Shown here: in pieces, positions 43,162 to 52,362 of the stretch
Layout of the letters: the number at the start of each line of letters is the position of its first letter
How positions within the stretch are numbered: position 1 is the stretch's first letter
Assembly (NCBI GenBank): GCA_036504095.1
Contig: DASXVS010000002.1
Coordinates: 54,184-118,183, forward strand
Direction of reading: 5' to 3'
Origin: Armatimonadota bacterium
Lineage (GTDB): Bacteria > Armatimonadota > DTGP01 > JAKQQT01
DNA length: 64,000 bases
Translations under genes and position numbers: made by a program
Notes under the pieces: model-generated
The model's input: only the letters and a program-made list of their open reading frames with translations
The model's database searches: none
What the model was told of the DNA's origin: nothing

Positions 43162-44121
43162 CTAGATGTGCCAGCCCCCCGGCGGGACTTCGCTCTCCCA
43201 GAAGCGCTCCGAAAGGTACCGGTCGCCGCCATCACACAGAACGCAAACAACGACGCCCTCGTTCAGAGTTGAGGCGATCTGCGTGGCGGCCAGAACGCCG
43301 GCGCCCGCGGATATGCCGACCAGGAGCCCTTCCTCACGCGCAAGCCGGCGGACCATGTCGTACGCGTCCTCGGTGTTGATTTCCATTTGTGCGTCGATGA
43401 CGCTTGGGTCGTATATGGCCGGCACAAGCGCCGTCTCAAGGTGTTTGAGCCCTTCCAGCCCGTGGAAGGGTGAATCAGGCTGAACGGCGTGGATCCGAAC
43501 GCCCGGATTGTAAACCTTCAAGCGGCGCCCCACGCCCATCACAGTACCGGTGGTGCCTAATCCGCTGACGAAATGTGTGACGCGCCCCCCGGTCTGCCGC
43601 CAGATCTCCGGACCGGTGCCGTCATAATGCGCGCGCCAGTTCGCCGGATTCGAATACTGGTCGGCATAGAAATAGCGTTCAGGGCTTTCGGCGCTGAGGC
43701 GCCTCGCCACCCGGATAGCGCCGTCCGATGACTCGGCGGGATCGGTCAGCAGGATCTCCGCTCCGTACGCTCGCAGGATGCGCTTGCGCTCCTGATTGGC
43801 ATTCGAGGGCATGCACAGCGTGACAGGATACCCCAGGGCGGCGCCGAGCATCGCGAAAGCAATCCCGGTATTGCCGCTGGTGGCGTCGAGTATCGTCTTT
43901 CCCGGGTGGAGGAGGCCCAAGCGCTCACCTTCGCGGATCATATTGAGCGCGGGGCGATCCTTCACGCTGCCGCCGGGATTGAAATACTCCGCCTTGGCGA
44001 AGATCTCGACGCCGGGATACTCCCGATCGATGGCCCGCAACCGCAGGAGCGGGGTGTTGCCGATGTGGGACAGCACGTCCGCCTGGCGAGGAGCCACCGA
44101 TGTGTCATCAAGCGCTTGCAT
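43162..44121 (-). CDS. cysM: PLP-dependent cysteine synthase
   Basis: A 319-residue O-acetylserine (or O-phosphoserine) sulfhydrylase, making cysteine from sulfide or a thiocarboxylate carrier. PLP Lys is in GGSVKDRPALNMI. The substrate loop is TSGNTGIAFAM, and the phosphate-binding loop SGLGTTGTVMGVG. The neighbouring Mec-like peptidase hints at use of a CysO-type carrier, as in actinobacterial CysM. CysK versus CysM is not separable by eye. 44 bases downstream of iscX. Confidence 0.85.
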   Translation of the reverse strand: MQALDDTSVAPRQADVLSHIGNTPLLRLRAIDREYPGVEIFAKAEYFNPGGSVKDRPALNMIREGERLGLLHPGKTILDATSGNTGIAFAMLGAALGYPVTLCMPSNANQERKRILRAYGAEILLTDPAESSDGAIRVARRLSAESPERYFYADQYSNPANWRAHYDGTGPEIWRQTGGRVTHFVSGLGTTGTVMGVGRRLKVYNPGVRIHAVQPDSPFHGLEGLKHLETALVPAIYDPSVIDAQMEINTEDAYDMVRRLAREEGLLVGISAGAGVLAATQIASTLNEGVVVCVLCDGGDRYLSERFWESEVPPGGWHI

Positions 44122-44165
44122 GATTGTGGGGCGCCCGCGCGGGTCCGTGGGCGTAGATATCCAGC

Positions 44166-44366
44166 CTACTGCAATTCCTCATACCACGCCATCTGGATGG
44201 CCTCGAGCTTGGCCTCATTGGATCCTGCGGGATCGCCGCCAAACTCGGGAAGCTCCGCAACCCAGTCGCGCAGGTCCGTGAAGCGGACCTCCAGGGGATC
44301 GGTATCGGGATGCGCTTCTATAAGCGCCAGGGCTATATCTTCGCTGTCCGTCCAGTTCAGTTTCAT
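44166..44366 (-). CDS. iscX: Iron-sulfur assembly protein IscX
   Basis: A 66-residue protein with the IscX signature: WTDSEDIALALIEAHPDTDP, VRFTDLRDWVAELPEF, and ASNE-like GSNEAKLEAIQMAWYEEL. IscX binds IscS and tunes sulfur transfer. ATG 44366 gives MKLNWTD; a start 12 bases upstream would add MGRR. Between hscA and cysM, as expected for the isc end. The usual ferredoxin gene is absent. Confidence 0.85.
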   Translation of the reverse strand: MKLNWTDSEDIALALIEAHPDTDPLEVRFTDLRDWVAELPEFGGDPAGSNEAKLEAIQMAWYEELQ

Positions 44367-44379
44367 ACGTCTCCCCATG

Positions 44380-44445
44380 AAGGGTTTAGGGTATAGGGTT
44401 TAGGGGTCCGCATCCTAAACCCCATACCCTAGACCCTAAACCCTT
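44380..44445. repeat. Stem-loop element, AGGGTTTAGGG arms
   Basis: The left arm 44380-44407 and right arm 44413-44445 are near complements made of GGGTTTA / TAAACCC units. The right arm reaches the hscA stop codon. The units equal a plant telomere repeat, a coincidence of low complexity. Confidence 0.8.
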
Positions 44446-46289
44446 TACCGCTGCGCTTGCGCCACTTTGCTGTGCTCGGCTTCCTCGAGCGTCTTCCCGG
44501 CGAGCGCTTCCCGGATCGTCGCATCCAGGATGCGCTCGGCAAACGGCCGGGTGACCTCGTTCAGGATCTCCGCCTTTTCGCGGATCTCGCGGAAGTCGTC
44601 GCGATGGATAATCTTCTGAAGAGCGTCGATGGCTTCCTCGATGCGGTCGGTTTCGCTCTCGGTGAGCAACTGGCTCCACTGGCGCAGCTGCTTTTGCGCG
44701 TGATGCATCGTCGCCTGCGCCTCCACACGGGTATCAACCAGGATACGCGCGCGGATATCCTCCTCGGCATACTCGAACGACTCCTCGACCATGCGATCGA
44801 CTTCGCCTTCGGTGAGCCCGTAGGACGGATGGACGACGACGCCCGCCTTCTGGCCGGTGCGCTTCTCCTCAGCGTAAACCTGAAGGATGCCGTTGGCATC
44901 GAGCATGAAGTTCACCATCACAAGTGGAACGCCGGCCGGAAGCGGCGGGATGCCGCGCAGCTGGAACCGTCCCAGGCTTCGGCAGTCCGCCGCCAGTTCA
45001 CGTTCACCCTGCAACACGTGGAGATCCACCGCGGTCTGATTATCCACGCCGGTGGTGAACTGCTGGGCGGCGGAGGTCGGGATCGTGGAATTGCGGTGAA
45101 TGATCTTCTCCACCGCGCCACCCATGGTCTCGATGCCGAGGCTCAGCGGCGTCACATCCAGAAGCAGCACGTCCTGGCTTCCGCCGGACAGGATGTCCGC
45201 CTGGACGGCGGCGCCAACGGCTACGACTTCGTCCGGGTTCAGCTCAGTGTGCGGGGTGCGCTGGAACAGATCGGCGACCATATTGCGGACCAGCGGCATG
45301 CGCGTGCTGCCGCCCACCATCACCACCTCGTCCACCTGAAAGACGTCCAGCCCGGCATCGGCGAGGGCGCGACGGCACGGCTCCAGGGTGCGCTCGACGA
45401 TGGGGCGGGCCAGGTCCTCCAGCTCGGCGCGAGTCAGCCGGCGCGTCCACGTGACGGACGGTTTCAGCGGGATCTCGATGATCAGCGCTTCGGCCTGGGA
45501 CAACGCTACTTTGGCCTCTTCGGCGGCGAGGCGGACCGTCTCCAGACCCTCCGGCGCGTCCTGTAGACGCACGCGGTGCTCCTCTTCGACCTCGCCGAAA
45601 ATGAGGGTCGCGATCAGCCGGTCTATGTCGTCGCCTCCCAGGTGGGTGTCCCCGGCTGTGGACTTGACCTCGAAGATGCCGTTCGAAAGGTGCAGGATCG
45701 AGATATCGAACGTGCCGCCGCCGAAATCGTAGACGGCGATCGTCGCTTCCTGCCGCCGATCCAGCCCATACGCGAGGCTCGCCGCGGTCGGTTCGTTTAC
45801 CAGCCGAAGCACGTCAAGGCCCGCGATTCGCCCGGCATCCTTCGTGGCCTGTCGCTGCGCGTCGTTGAAATACGCCGGCACGGTGATCACAGCCTGCGTG
45901 ACCTCCTCCTTGAGCGCCGCTTCCGCGCGCATCTTGAGCTCGCGCAGGATGAAAGCGGAGACCTCGGGTGGCGTCCACTCACGGCCGCCTGCCGTGATCT
46001 TGACCACGTTGCCGCCGCCGAGTTTATAGGGCAGCGTGGCCTGCTCGGGGGATGCGTCCTCCAGCGACTTTCCCATCAGGCGCTTGACGGAATACACCGT
46101 GTTCGCGGGGTCCTCGGTCTGGTACTTGCGGGCCGCCTTTCCCACCAACGCCATATCGGCGCCGAAATGCACCACCGATGGCACCATGGGCGAGTGGTCC
46201 GGGCCTTCAATGACGGCGGGCCCGGCAGGCGTCATGATCGCCACCAGGCTGTTCGTGGTACCAAGATCAATTCCAACGATGCGACTCAA
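44445..46289 (-). CDS. hscA: Fe-S cluster chaperone HscA (Hsp70 family)
   Basis: A 614-residue Hsp70 that releases clusters from IscU with HscB. The ATPase domain has [13 protein letters not shown] and [14 protein letters not shown]. The substrate-binding domain starts near 390 ([17 protein letters not shown]). HscA length is typical (E. coli about 616). TTG 46289, with GGAG six bases before, is preferred over the TTG four codons upstream, which itself contains the ribosome binding site. Its stop lies at the edge of an inverted repeat. Confidence 0.9.
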   Translation of the reverse strand: MSRIVGIDLGTTNSLVAIMTPAGPAVIEGPDHSPMVPSVVHFGADMALVGKAARKYQTEDPANTVYSVKRLMGKSLEDASPEQATLPYKLGGGNVVKITAGGREWTPPEVSAFILRELKMRAEAALKEEVTQAVITVPAYFNDAQRQATKDAGRIAGLDVLRLVNEPTAASLAYGLDRRQEATIAVYDFGGGTFDISILHLSNGIFEVKSTAGDTHLGGDDIDRLIATLIFGEVEEEHRVRLQDAPEGLETVRLAAEEAKVALSQAEALIIEIPLKPSVTWTRRLTRAELEDLARPIVERTLEPCRRALADAGLDVFQVDEVVMVGGSTRMPLVRNMVADLFQRTPHTELNPDEVVAVGAAVQADILSGGSQDVLLLDVTPLSLGIETMGGAVEKIIHRNSTIPTSAAQQFTTGVDNQTAVDLHVLQGERELAADCRSLGRFQLRGIPPLPAGVPLVMVNFMLDANGILQVYAEEKRTGQKAGVVVHPSYGLTEGEVDRMVEESFEYAEEDIRARILVDTRVEAQATMHHAQKQLRQWSQLLTESETDRIEEAIDALQKIIHRDDFREIREKAEILNEVTRPFAERILDATIREALAGKTLEEAEHSKVAQAQR

Positions 46290-46361
46290 TGTCTGCTCCA
46301 ATCGGTTCTTATCGATGCGGTTCTTCGCTGCGCACGGGATGCCGTGTGGCGCGGCGCCTGC

Positions 46362-46970
46362 CTAGTGTTCCCGGGACGGAGGTTTGCCCAGAAAGGCGGC
46401 GTCCACATCCTCGTTCACCCGCTGCAGGTACCGGCGTTCACCCAGCAGCGCGGCGAGACGGTCAACAACCGCCCGGCGCCCCGCCGTATCCCCGTCGGCC
46501 AACCCGTCCCACTCCTGGCTGAGCGTTTGCAGCCGCGTCTCAGTGGCTGCATAAGCATCTCGAAATGGCTTGGCGATCGAATGGACGTGCGCGCCCAGTT
46601 CCTCGGACGCCTCGCCTTCGATGATCGCCTGGCGAAGGTCACCCAGACTCTCCATCAAGTCGAGGATTTCCTCAAAAAGGTCCTGAGGCGGCTGCGCGGC
46701 GGCCGGCGAGCCGCCCTCCATTTCAACCAGGTAACGCGCGCGGTCCCAGGGGCTTTTCAGCGTCTTGTACGCGCGGTTGATCTGCGCGCTGGCTTCGAGG
46801 CTTGTGATCCGGGCTTTGGGCTCCGCGGTCGCGAACCGATCCGGGTGATAGCGCCGGCTGAGCGCGTAAAACGACTCCTCCAAGGCGCGGGCATCGAGGT
46901 CGAGGCGCTTCGGCACGCCGAGGACGGTGTAGAAATCCGTACCGGCGGGTATGGGTTCAAGCTCTCTCAT
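46362..46970 (-). CDS. hscB: J-domain cochaperone HscB
   Basis: A 202-residue DnaJ-type cochaperone. The J domain (about 10-80) has RRYHPDRF (HPD) and SLEASAQINRAYKTLKSPWD, and a three-helix IscU-binding bundle follows (LFEEILDLMESL). It stimulates HscA. ATG 46970 starts MRELEPIPAGTDFYTVL; 5' extensions are not conserved. No zinc cysteines. Confidence 0.88.
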   Translation of the reverse strand: MRELEPIPAGTDFYTVLGVPKRLDLDARALEESFYALSRRYHPDRFATAEPKARITSLEASAQINRAYKTLKSPWDRARYLVEMEGGSPAAAQPPQDLFEEILDLMESLGDLRQAIIEGEASEELGAHVHSIAKPFRDAYAATETRLQTLSQEWDGLADGDTAGRRAVVDRLAALLGERRYLQRVNEDVDAAFLGKPPSREH

Positions 46971-47049
46971 GGCAAGATGTCGGGTACGCGGTCCTAAGGG
47001 CCCGCCCGGTATTCCTCCGGCGTGCAGCATGGGCGGACCGGCACAGCCC

Positions 47050-47436
47050 TCACCCAATGGTGAAAGACGTTCCGCAGCCGCAGGACTTGGATGCGTTCGG
47101 GTTGTCGAACTCGAAGCCGCCGCCCATCAGGTTGCCGCTCCACGTGAGCGTCGTTCCATTGATGTAGAGGAAAGACTTCTTGTCCACGATCACCTTGACG
47201 CCATCGACGTCGAACACGAGATCGTACTTTCCGACTTTCTCATCCAGGTCCAGGAAATACGTCAGGCCGGAGCAGCCGCCTCCGCGCACACCCATCCGCA
47301 GCCCCATTTGGAGGTTGCCGGGGTGCTTGCGAGCCAGCAGCTTCTTCGCCTGGGCGTTTGCCTGCGGCGTCATTTTGATGGCATCCGGCGGCACATCCGT
47401 CGTCGGCGCGGGTTTGATTGTCAACGTATCAACCAT
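47050..47436 (-). CDS. iscA: A-type iron-sulfur carrier (IscA/ErpA)
   Basis: A 128-residue A-type carrier. The three cluster cysteines are in RGGGCSGLTY and SCGCGTSF. Body segments MGLRMGVRGG and FDNPNASKSC are typical. ATG 47436 begins MVDTLTIKP. It likely delivers Fe-S clusters to targets. Between hscB and iscU. Confidence 0.9.
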   Translation of the reverse strand: MVDTLTIKPAPTTDVPPDAIKMTPQANAQAKKLLARKHPGNLQMGLRMGVRGGGCSGLTYFLDLDEKVGKYDLVFDVDGVKVIVDKKSFLYINGTTLTWSGNLMGGGFEFDNPNASKSCGCGTSFTIG

Positions 47437-47470
47437 TTTTCGCCCCCGATGGAGTTGGGGAAAAGAGGCC

Positions 47471-47523
47471 ATGGGGAAATGAGGGCTTGCTCAAACGATT
47501 TCCCAGTTTCCTCATTTCCCCAT
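47471..47523. repeat. Stem-loop element, perfect 14-bp ATGGGGAAATGAGG arms
   Basis: Arms 47471-47484 and 47510-47523 pair exactly. Further CATTTCC/TTTCCTC units flank them. It fills the iscU-iscA gap. Confidence 0.8.
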
Positions 47524-47547
47524 TTCCTCGTATCCTCGTCACCTTCC

Positions 47548-47970
47548 CTAGGCCGCGACAGCCTCGGTGGTCTGGCCGGCCTTGGCGGCGGCCTGCTTCT
47601 GCTGGAAATCGTGAAGCGCGGCCTTGATGGCGTCCTCCGCCAGCACGGAACAGTGGATCTTCACGGGCGGAAGCGCCAACTCCTCAACGATTGTGGTGTT
47701 CTTCAGGGCCAGGGCTTCGTCCACGCTCTTGCCCTTCACCCACTCCGTGGCCAGCGACGACGAGGCGATGGCGGAGCCACATCCGAAAGTCTTGAATTTG
47801 GCGTCCTCGATGATCTGCGTGATCGGGTTGATTTTGATCTGCAGTTTCATCACGTCGCCGCACTCCGGGGCGCCGACGATGCCGGTGCCAACCGTGGGGT
47901 CATTCTTATCCATCGCGCCTACATTGCGCGGATTGCTGTAGTGATCCAGAACCTTATCGCTGTATGCCAT
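47548..47970 (-). CDS. iscU: Fe-S cluster scaffold IscU
   Basis: A 140-residue scaffold with all conserved ligands: Cys in APECGDVMKL, FKTFGCGSAIASSS, and the LPPVK-like ALPPVKIHCSVLAEDA motif recognised by HscA. It builds [2Fe-2S]/[4Fe-4S] clusters with IscS sulfur. AAGGAGATAGACA precedes the ATG. A stem-loop ends just upstream. Confidence 0.95.
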   Translation of the reverse strand: MAYSDKVLDHYSNPRNVGAMDKNDPTVGTGIVGAPECGDVMKLQIKINPITQIIEDAKFKTFGCGSAIASSSLATEWVKGKSVDEALALKNTTIVEELALPPVKIHCSVLAEDAIKAALHDFQQKQAAAKAGQTTEAVAA

Positions 47971-47984
47971 TGTCTATCTCCTTC

Positions 47985-48061
47985 AGGGCTGAGGAAAGAG
48001 GGCTGAGGGCTGAGATGGGGAGCAGAGCTCTCTCAGCCCTCTGCCCAAGCCCCTCAGCCCT
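47985..48061. repeat. Stem-loop element, AGGGCTGAGG arms of 31 nt
   Basis: Left arm 47985-48015 and right arm 48031-48061 each run AGGGCTGAGG...AGGGCTGAGA in complement, with mismatches in the middle. It lies between iscS and iscU, ending five bases before the iscU ribosome binding site. Confidence 0.85.
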
Positions 48062-48066
48062 TGCCA

Positions 48067-49284
48067 TCAGTGTGCTGCCCACTGGACGCTCTTCAGGTCC
48101 ACGCCCTCCTGGGCGAGTTCCCACAGCGGGCTCATTTCGCGAAGGCGATTCACGGTCTCCACGACCCGCTCGCCCACGTAGTCGATTTCTTCCTGTGTGT
48201 TGAACCGGCCGATGCCGAATCGGAGGCTGCTGTGCGCCAGGTCGTCACCCACCCCCAGCGCCTTGAGCACATAAGATGGTTCGAGGCTGGCGGATGTACA
48301 CGCGCTGCCGCTCGACAGGGCCACTTCGTTCAGGCCCATCAACAGGCTTTCGCCTTCCACATAGGCGAACGACAGGTTCAGGTTGCCAGGGAGGCGCTTG
48401 TTCGGATGCCCATTCAGGTAGACGTCGTGAAGGTTCGACTGAATGTAAGAACGAAGACGTTCGCGCAGAGTCTGGCTGTGCTCGCGATCCTGCTCCATCT
48501 CGGCGCCCGCAAGCTCCATCGCCTTCCCGAACCCGGCGATACCGGCAACGTTCAGCGTTCCGCTGCGGAAACCCCGTTCGTGACCGCCGCCGTCCATCTG
48601 GGCGGTGAGGCGCACACGCGGACCCTTGCGCCGTACGTAAAGGGCTCCCACGCCCTTGGGACCGTAAATCTTGTGCGCGGTGAGGCTCGCAAGATCGATG
48701 TTGTCATCGTTTACGTTGAACGGGATCTTGCCCGCTCCCTGCACCGCGTCCGTATGAAAAAGCACACCGCGGGCTTTACACACGGCGCCGATTTCGCGGA
48801 CCGGCTGAACGGTTCCGATCTCGTTGTTGGCCAGCATGATCGAGCAGAGGATCGTCTGATCCGTGATGGCTTCCGCAACCTGCTCCGGACGGACCAGGCC
48901 GGTCTCATCCACTTCGAGATAGGTCACATTGAAGCCCTGGTGCTCCAGGTGCTTGGCTGTGTCCAGAACGGCCTTATGTTCCGTCGTCTGGGTGATGATG
49001 TGGTTGCCCTTGTCGCGGTACATGTCGGCAACGCCCTTGATGGCCAGGTTATCGCCTTCGGTGGCGCCACTGGTAAACACGATCTCCTTGGGATCGGCGC
49101 CGATAATCGCGGCGATTCGTTCGCGGGCCTTGTCAACGGCAGCCTCCGCGTCCCATCCGAACGAATGATTGCGGCTGGCGGCATTCCCGTAAATCTCCGA
49201 GAAATACGGCAGCATCTCTTCCACTACCCGCGGGTCAACCCGCGTGGTCGCATTGTTATCCAGATAAATCGGCAGTTTCACCAT
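48067..49284 (-). CDS. iscS: Cysteine desulfurase IscS
   Basis: A 405-residue PLP enzyme supplying sulfur from cysteine. PLP Lys lies in [16 protein letters not shown], and the mobile catalytic Cys in [15 protein letters not shown]-terminal [10 protein letters not shown] is typical. ATG 49284 has AGGAG seven bases upstream; the frame extends further, but no better start exists. First gene after iscR. Confidence 0.95.
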   Translation of the reverse strand: MVKLPIYLDNNATTRVDPRVVEEMLPYFSEIYGNAASRNHSFGWDAEAAVDKARERIAAIIGADPKEIVFTSGATEGDNLAIKGVADMYRDKGNHIITQTTEHKAVLDTAKHLEHQGFNVTYLEVDETGLVRPEQVAEAITDQTILCSIMLANNEIGTVQPVREIGAVCKARGVLFHTDAVQGAGKIPFNVNDDNIDLASLTAHKIYGPKGVGALYVRRKGPRVRLTAQMDGGGHERGFRSGTLNVAGIAGFGKAMELAGAEMEQDREHSQTLRERLRSYIQSNLHDVYLNGHPNKRLPGNLNLSFAYVEGESLLMGLNEVALSSGSACTSASLEPSYVLKALGVGDDLAHSSLRFGIGRFNTQEEIDYVGERVVETVNRLREMSPLWELAQEGVDLKSVQWAAH

Positions 49285-49324
49285 CGTCATCTCCTGAGAG
49301 CCTCGTGGCACCCGGCGCCACGCC

Positions 49325-49795
49325 TCACCCGACACCCGTCATTTGAGCCTGAAAGGTCCCTATCGGCGCCACCTGATGCGTGTCCATGGTGGACAACACC
49401 AGGTCGTGCAACGTTGTTTCGCGCAGCACGTCCGCCATCCGCTTCTGGACGATGCCCAGAGGGCTTCGGATCGTACACGTGTCAAATTGAGTACACTGGT
49501 CCCGACCCTCCCGAAAGCATTGGACGAGAGCCGGGCGGCCATCCACAGCATCCATCACGTCGGTTACAGCGATGTCGGCCGGCTTCCGGGCCAGCCTGTA
49601 ACCCCCGGTCGGCCCGGACGTCGACACAACGAGATGCCGGCGGGCCAACTGCTGCAGGATCTTCGCCAGCAGCTCCGGCGGGATCCGGTAGCGCTCCGCC
49701 AGGATCTTCGTGTTGATTGCACGGCCTTCGGGCTCAGCCGCGAGGCCGCACAATGCAATCAGGGCATAGTCTGTTTTCTTGGTCAGGCTGAACAT
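49325..49795 (-). CDS. iscR: Rrf2-family Fe-S regulator IscR
   Basis: A 156-residue winged-helix repressor. HTH lies in residues about 28-50 ([20 protein letters not shown]). Cluster-ligating cysteines C93, C101 and C107 (x7 then x5 spacing) support a [2Fe-2S] site; E. coli has x5/x5. It likely represses its own operon when clusters are plentiful. The 27-bp palindrome at 49817-49843 is a fitting operator. Confidence 0.9.
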   Translation of the reverse strand: MFSLTKKTDYALIALCGLAAEPEGRAINTKILAERYRIPPELLAKILQQLARRHLVVSTSGPTGGYRLARKPADIAVTDVMDAVDGRPALVQCFREGRDQCTQFDTCTIRSPLGIVQKRMADVLRETTLHDLVLSTMDTHQVAPIGTFQAQMTGVG

Positions 49796-49816
49796 ATAAC
49801 CCTCTGGCGGTTCGGA

Positions 49817-49877
49817 TAAGTCCGACCGTTTTAGTCCTACTTAAATACATTGTACTGCGCGATGACAAGGTTGTCAA
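49817..49877 (-). promoter_or_regulatory. isc operon promoter with IscR-like operator
   Basis: -35 TTGACA (49872-49877) and -10 TACAAT (49849-49854) with 17-bp spacing. Immediately downstream, 49817-49843 reads TAAGTnnGAC-N7-GTCnnACTTA in dyad form. The GAC-N7-GTC core equals the E. coli type-1 IscR consensus. It overlaps the expected transcription start, so bound IscR should block RNA polymerase. Confidence 0.75.
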
Positions 49878-49889
49878 CCGCCGGCTAGA

Positions 49890-49973
49890 GGTTGGGGGTT
49901 GCGGTGCATGGGGGTGGGAATTGCGTGTCTGCCCCCACCCCTTAACCCCGGGCCCCCAACCCCTACTATAATG
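49890..49973. repeat. Stem-loop element, GGTTGGGGGTT arms
   Basis: The left arm 49890-49918 and right arm 49931-49973 are rough complements (GGTTGGGGG...GGGGGTGGG). It lies between the divergent isc promoter and the coiled-coil gene, inside the latter's leader. Confidence 0.7.
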
Positions 49974-49982
49974 AGGTCAACC

Positions 49983-50510
49983 ATGGACCCAAACGAAGAG
50001 ACACACGGCGCTCCGCCGGACGTTCCCGCGGAGGTATACCGGACACTGGACAGCCTGGAGGACCTGGCGGATTTCGCGCGGCAGCGATTCGGCCACGCTC
50101 TCAGCATCCCGCTGGATGAGTTCCACAGCCTCGTGGACCGCCTAAGGGCCAATCTGCCGGTGAACATCACCAAGGCCGAACACCTCGCCCTGCGCGCCCA
50201 GGAGACACTCGAGGAAGCGCGCGCCAAGTCGGCAACGACTGCCTCCGACGCTCAGCGCGAAATGGAACGGATCGCCGAGGACGCACAGAAACAGGCGGCG
50301 GCCCTGATCGCCGAAAGCCCCGAGGTCCGCTTCGCCAACGCCCAGAGCCGCGACATCATCGCGCAGGCGCAGCAGGCGGCCCTGAACGTCCGCCAGGACG
50401 TGGACGCGTACGCCCGCGAGACCATGGAACGCCTCGAGGAGTACGTGGCCAGACTGCAGAACCAGGTCCGCAGCGGCATCGTGGCGTTGGAGCGCGACAA
50501 GGCCAAGTAA
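49983..50510 (+). CDS. Coiled-coil protein of unknown function
   Basis: A 175-residue protein. After an N-terminal helix-loop (VYRTLDSLEDLADFARQRFG) it becomes a long, alanine/glutamate-rich coiled coil (AQETLEEARAKSATTASDAQ, IAQAQQAALNVRQDVDAYAR, METLEEYVARLQNQV-like). No signal or membrane segment. ATG 49983 is chosen; earlier codons lie in the inverted repeat. Reminiscent of DivIVA/ATP-synthase-b-like scaffolds, but no family is established. Confidence 0.6.
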   Translation: MDPNEETHGAPPDVPAEVYRTLDSLEDLADFARQRFGHALSIPLDEFHSLVDRLRANLPVNITKAEHLALRAQETLEEARAKSATTASDAQREMERIAEDAQKQAAALIAESPEVRFANAQSRDIIAQAQQAALNVRQDVDAYARETMERLEEYVARLQNQVRSGIVALERDKAK

Positions 50511-50671
50511 ATCCGGCTTCCCGCCGCATAGGCACTTCAAGCACGGCGATCTTCAGGCCATGACGGTCGGATGAAGGTTCTTCCCTGCCCGCGACTCCAA
50601 CACCTTGAGACGCTGCCGCGCGTGCGCCTCACCCCATCTTCGCCGCGCAACCAACACCGGAGGTGTGAAGG

Positions 50672-51505
50672 ATGTCTGTTCCCAGTGTATTCGTGATGTC
50701 AGCCATATCCGCAGCGCTCTTCGTCTCGCCCTCCGTCCGGGCGCAACCATCCACCGGCGTCGATGCGGCTTCATTGGTTCGATCGGCGGATTTCGTGGGA
50801 GTTGTTCTGGCGCAGGTTACGACCACGGACCTCGTCGCCGGCGAGCAAGGGGTTCAGCTCTACCGGGTGGACCCGATCAAGGGCCGCATCCCGAAGACGA
50901 ACGGAACGCCGCCTTATCCGTGGGTGTCCGGCAAATCTACCAGGAACCCTTCCCGCCCCACCCAGTACGTTGCGAAGGGATACTACCTTGTCTTCCTACA
51001 GCGAGGAAGCGAACTCACCGGTAATCGCTGGCCCACGCTGGCTTGTTACCGTATCGAGTACCGCCCGGACGCCTCCGGCAGGATCGTCGGCCGGTTGGCC
51101 GGGCTTCCCCAACCTGCGGCGAACGCCGACCTCGCGACAGTGCGCGGTCTGCTGAAGCTCGTTATCGCGGGCGGACCGAGTGCCGCTGCCGCCGCAGTGA
51201 AGCTGAACGCGACCCTGGAATCCGCCGCGCTCGCTTCCCATCAGGAGCCCAAGACGCACGAGGAGCAGATAGCCCTCGCGAAGCCGTTGGCGGCATCCAT
51301 CCGCGTCGGCACCCTGCGCAGCGACGTCGAGAAGGTGTTTCTCCAACAGGACGGCGGGTTATCCGGGCCGCGGGAGACGCGGTATTACATGGGATACGAG
51401 GTTATGGTCGCCGTGCCGTACGACCAGACCGGTGGCAACTGGAAGCCCACCAACCGGGTTACCGGGCCGCTGCGGGTTTACCGCAGCGGCATGGCATTTG
51501 ATTGA
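50672..51505 (+). CDS. Secreted hypothetical protein
   Basis: A 277-residue protein with signal peptide (VFVMSAISAALFVSPSVRAQ). The middle has QLYRVDPIKGRIPKTNG and AKGYYLVFLQRG, perhaps a small beta domain. The C-terminal part (SIRVGTLRSDVEKVFLQQDG followed by TRYYMGYEVMVAVPYDQTGG) resembles SmpA/BamE-like 'G-x-T-x-x-D-V' lipoprotein folds in outline. Function unknown. GGAGGTGTGAAGG precedes the ATG. Confidence 0.6.
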   Translation: MSVPSVFVMSAISAALFVSPSVRAQPSTGVDAASLVRSADFVGVVLAQVTTTDLVAGEQGVQLYRVDPIKGRIPKTNGTPPYPWVSGKSTRNPSRPTQYVAKGYYLVFLQRGSELTGNRWPTLACYRIEYRPDASGRIVGRLAGLPQPAANADLATVRGLLKLVIAGGPSAAAAAVKLNATLESAALASHQEPKTHEEQIALAKPLAASIRVGTLRSDVEKVFLQQDGGLSGPRETRYYMGYEVMVAVPYDQTGGNWKPTNRVTGPLRVYRSGMAFD

Positions 51506-51521
51506 GTGGAGGTGTACGGGG

Positions 51522-52289
51522 CTACCTGTATTCGGGCAGCATGCCGTTGACCACGGCGCGCCGGTAGGCGAGGGTCGCGTTGGTATCCCGCCCGGTCTGC
51601 CCCATCGTTCCGTCCTGCCACATGTACGGCTGGTTGGGGTAGTCGATGCCCATGGTTTCCCGCAGCTTAACAGCCCGGGCATGTGTGTCCGCAAACAGGG
51701 CGTTCATCCGCCCCATGTGGACATTGAAGGCGCCGAGGGTCGGCTTCTTATCGTAGTAGTACGGCCCGGACGGCGGGCCCAGGGCCCACTCCCCCAGATC
51801 GCCCCAGGAACCGCGAGACTCGATGATGAAGAGCGTGTTCGTCGGGTCCTTGATTTTCTGCAGCTTGCATGGCACGGCGGTGCCCCAGGTGAACTCGTGG
51901 AACACGGCGCCGTTGTAGGCGTACGAGCGGGGCCATTTGCCCGACGCATCCGGGAAGAACCGGCCCGGGTTTGACGGACATTGCAGCACTTCGGTGCTCT
52001 TCAGGAACGGCGCGATCGCGCTCTTCCAGTTATACGGCGATGCGTCGAGGCTGCCGCCGGTCCAGCCGGGATACGGGAACCGGTTCAGCGGGTAGCATTC
52101 GTCGTAGTCCTGCAGGTAGGAGTAGACGGCCACCCCGATCTGCTTCATGTTGCTCATGCAGGCCGTGGCGGTGGCACGCTCACGGGCCTTCGCAAAAACG
52201 GGAAAGAGAATTGCGGCCAGGATGGCGATGATGGCGATAACGACGAGCAGTTCGATCAATGTGAATCCGCGCGGACGTTTGTCCTTCAT
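51522..52289 (-). CDS. DUF1559-type prepilin with H-x9-D motif
   Basis: A 255-residue protein: MKDKRPRG leader, [18 protein letters not shown] helix, [20 protein letters not shown]. The C-terminus has [17 protein letters not shown], the H-x9-D(G/T) signature of this group. ATG 52289 with GGGGGTGCAAGAAATC upstream. A conserved-looking palindrome (52363-52381) lies in its promoter region. Confidence 0.85.
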   Translation of the reverse strand: MKDKRPRGFTLIELLVVIAIIAILAAILFPVFAKARERATATACMSNMKQIGVAVYSYLQDYDECYPLNRFPYPGWTGGSLDASPYNWKSAIAPFLKSTEVLQCPSNPGRFFPDASGKWPRSYAYNGAVFHEFTWGTAVPCKLQKIKDPTNTLFIIESRGSWGDLGEWALGPPSGPYYYDKKPTLGAFNVHMGRMNALFADTHARAVKLRETMGIDYPNQPYMWQDGTMGQTGRDTNATLAYRRAVVNGMLPEYR

Positions 52290-52362
52290 GATTTCTTGCA
52301 CCCCCAATGAATGCTGTCGGTAACTGCACTGGTACGATCCGCCGGAACGGATGGTGCGCACG

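Noticed and set aside
44380..44445. Telomere-type repeats as sign of eukaryotic contamination
   Set aside because: They form an inverted repeat between two isc genes in continuous bacterial sequence and match the general pattern of other stem-loops.
44457..46997. Long plus-strand frames opposite hscA and hscB
   Set aside because: Shadows of strongly conserved chaperone genes.
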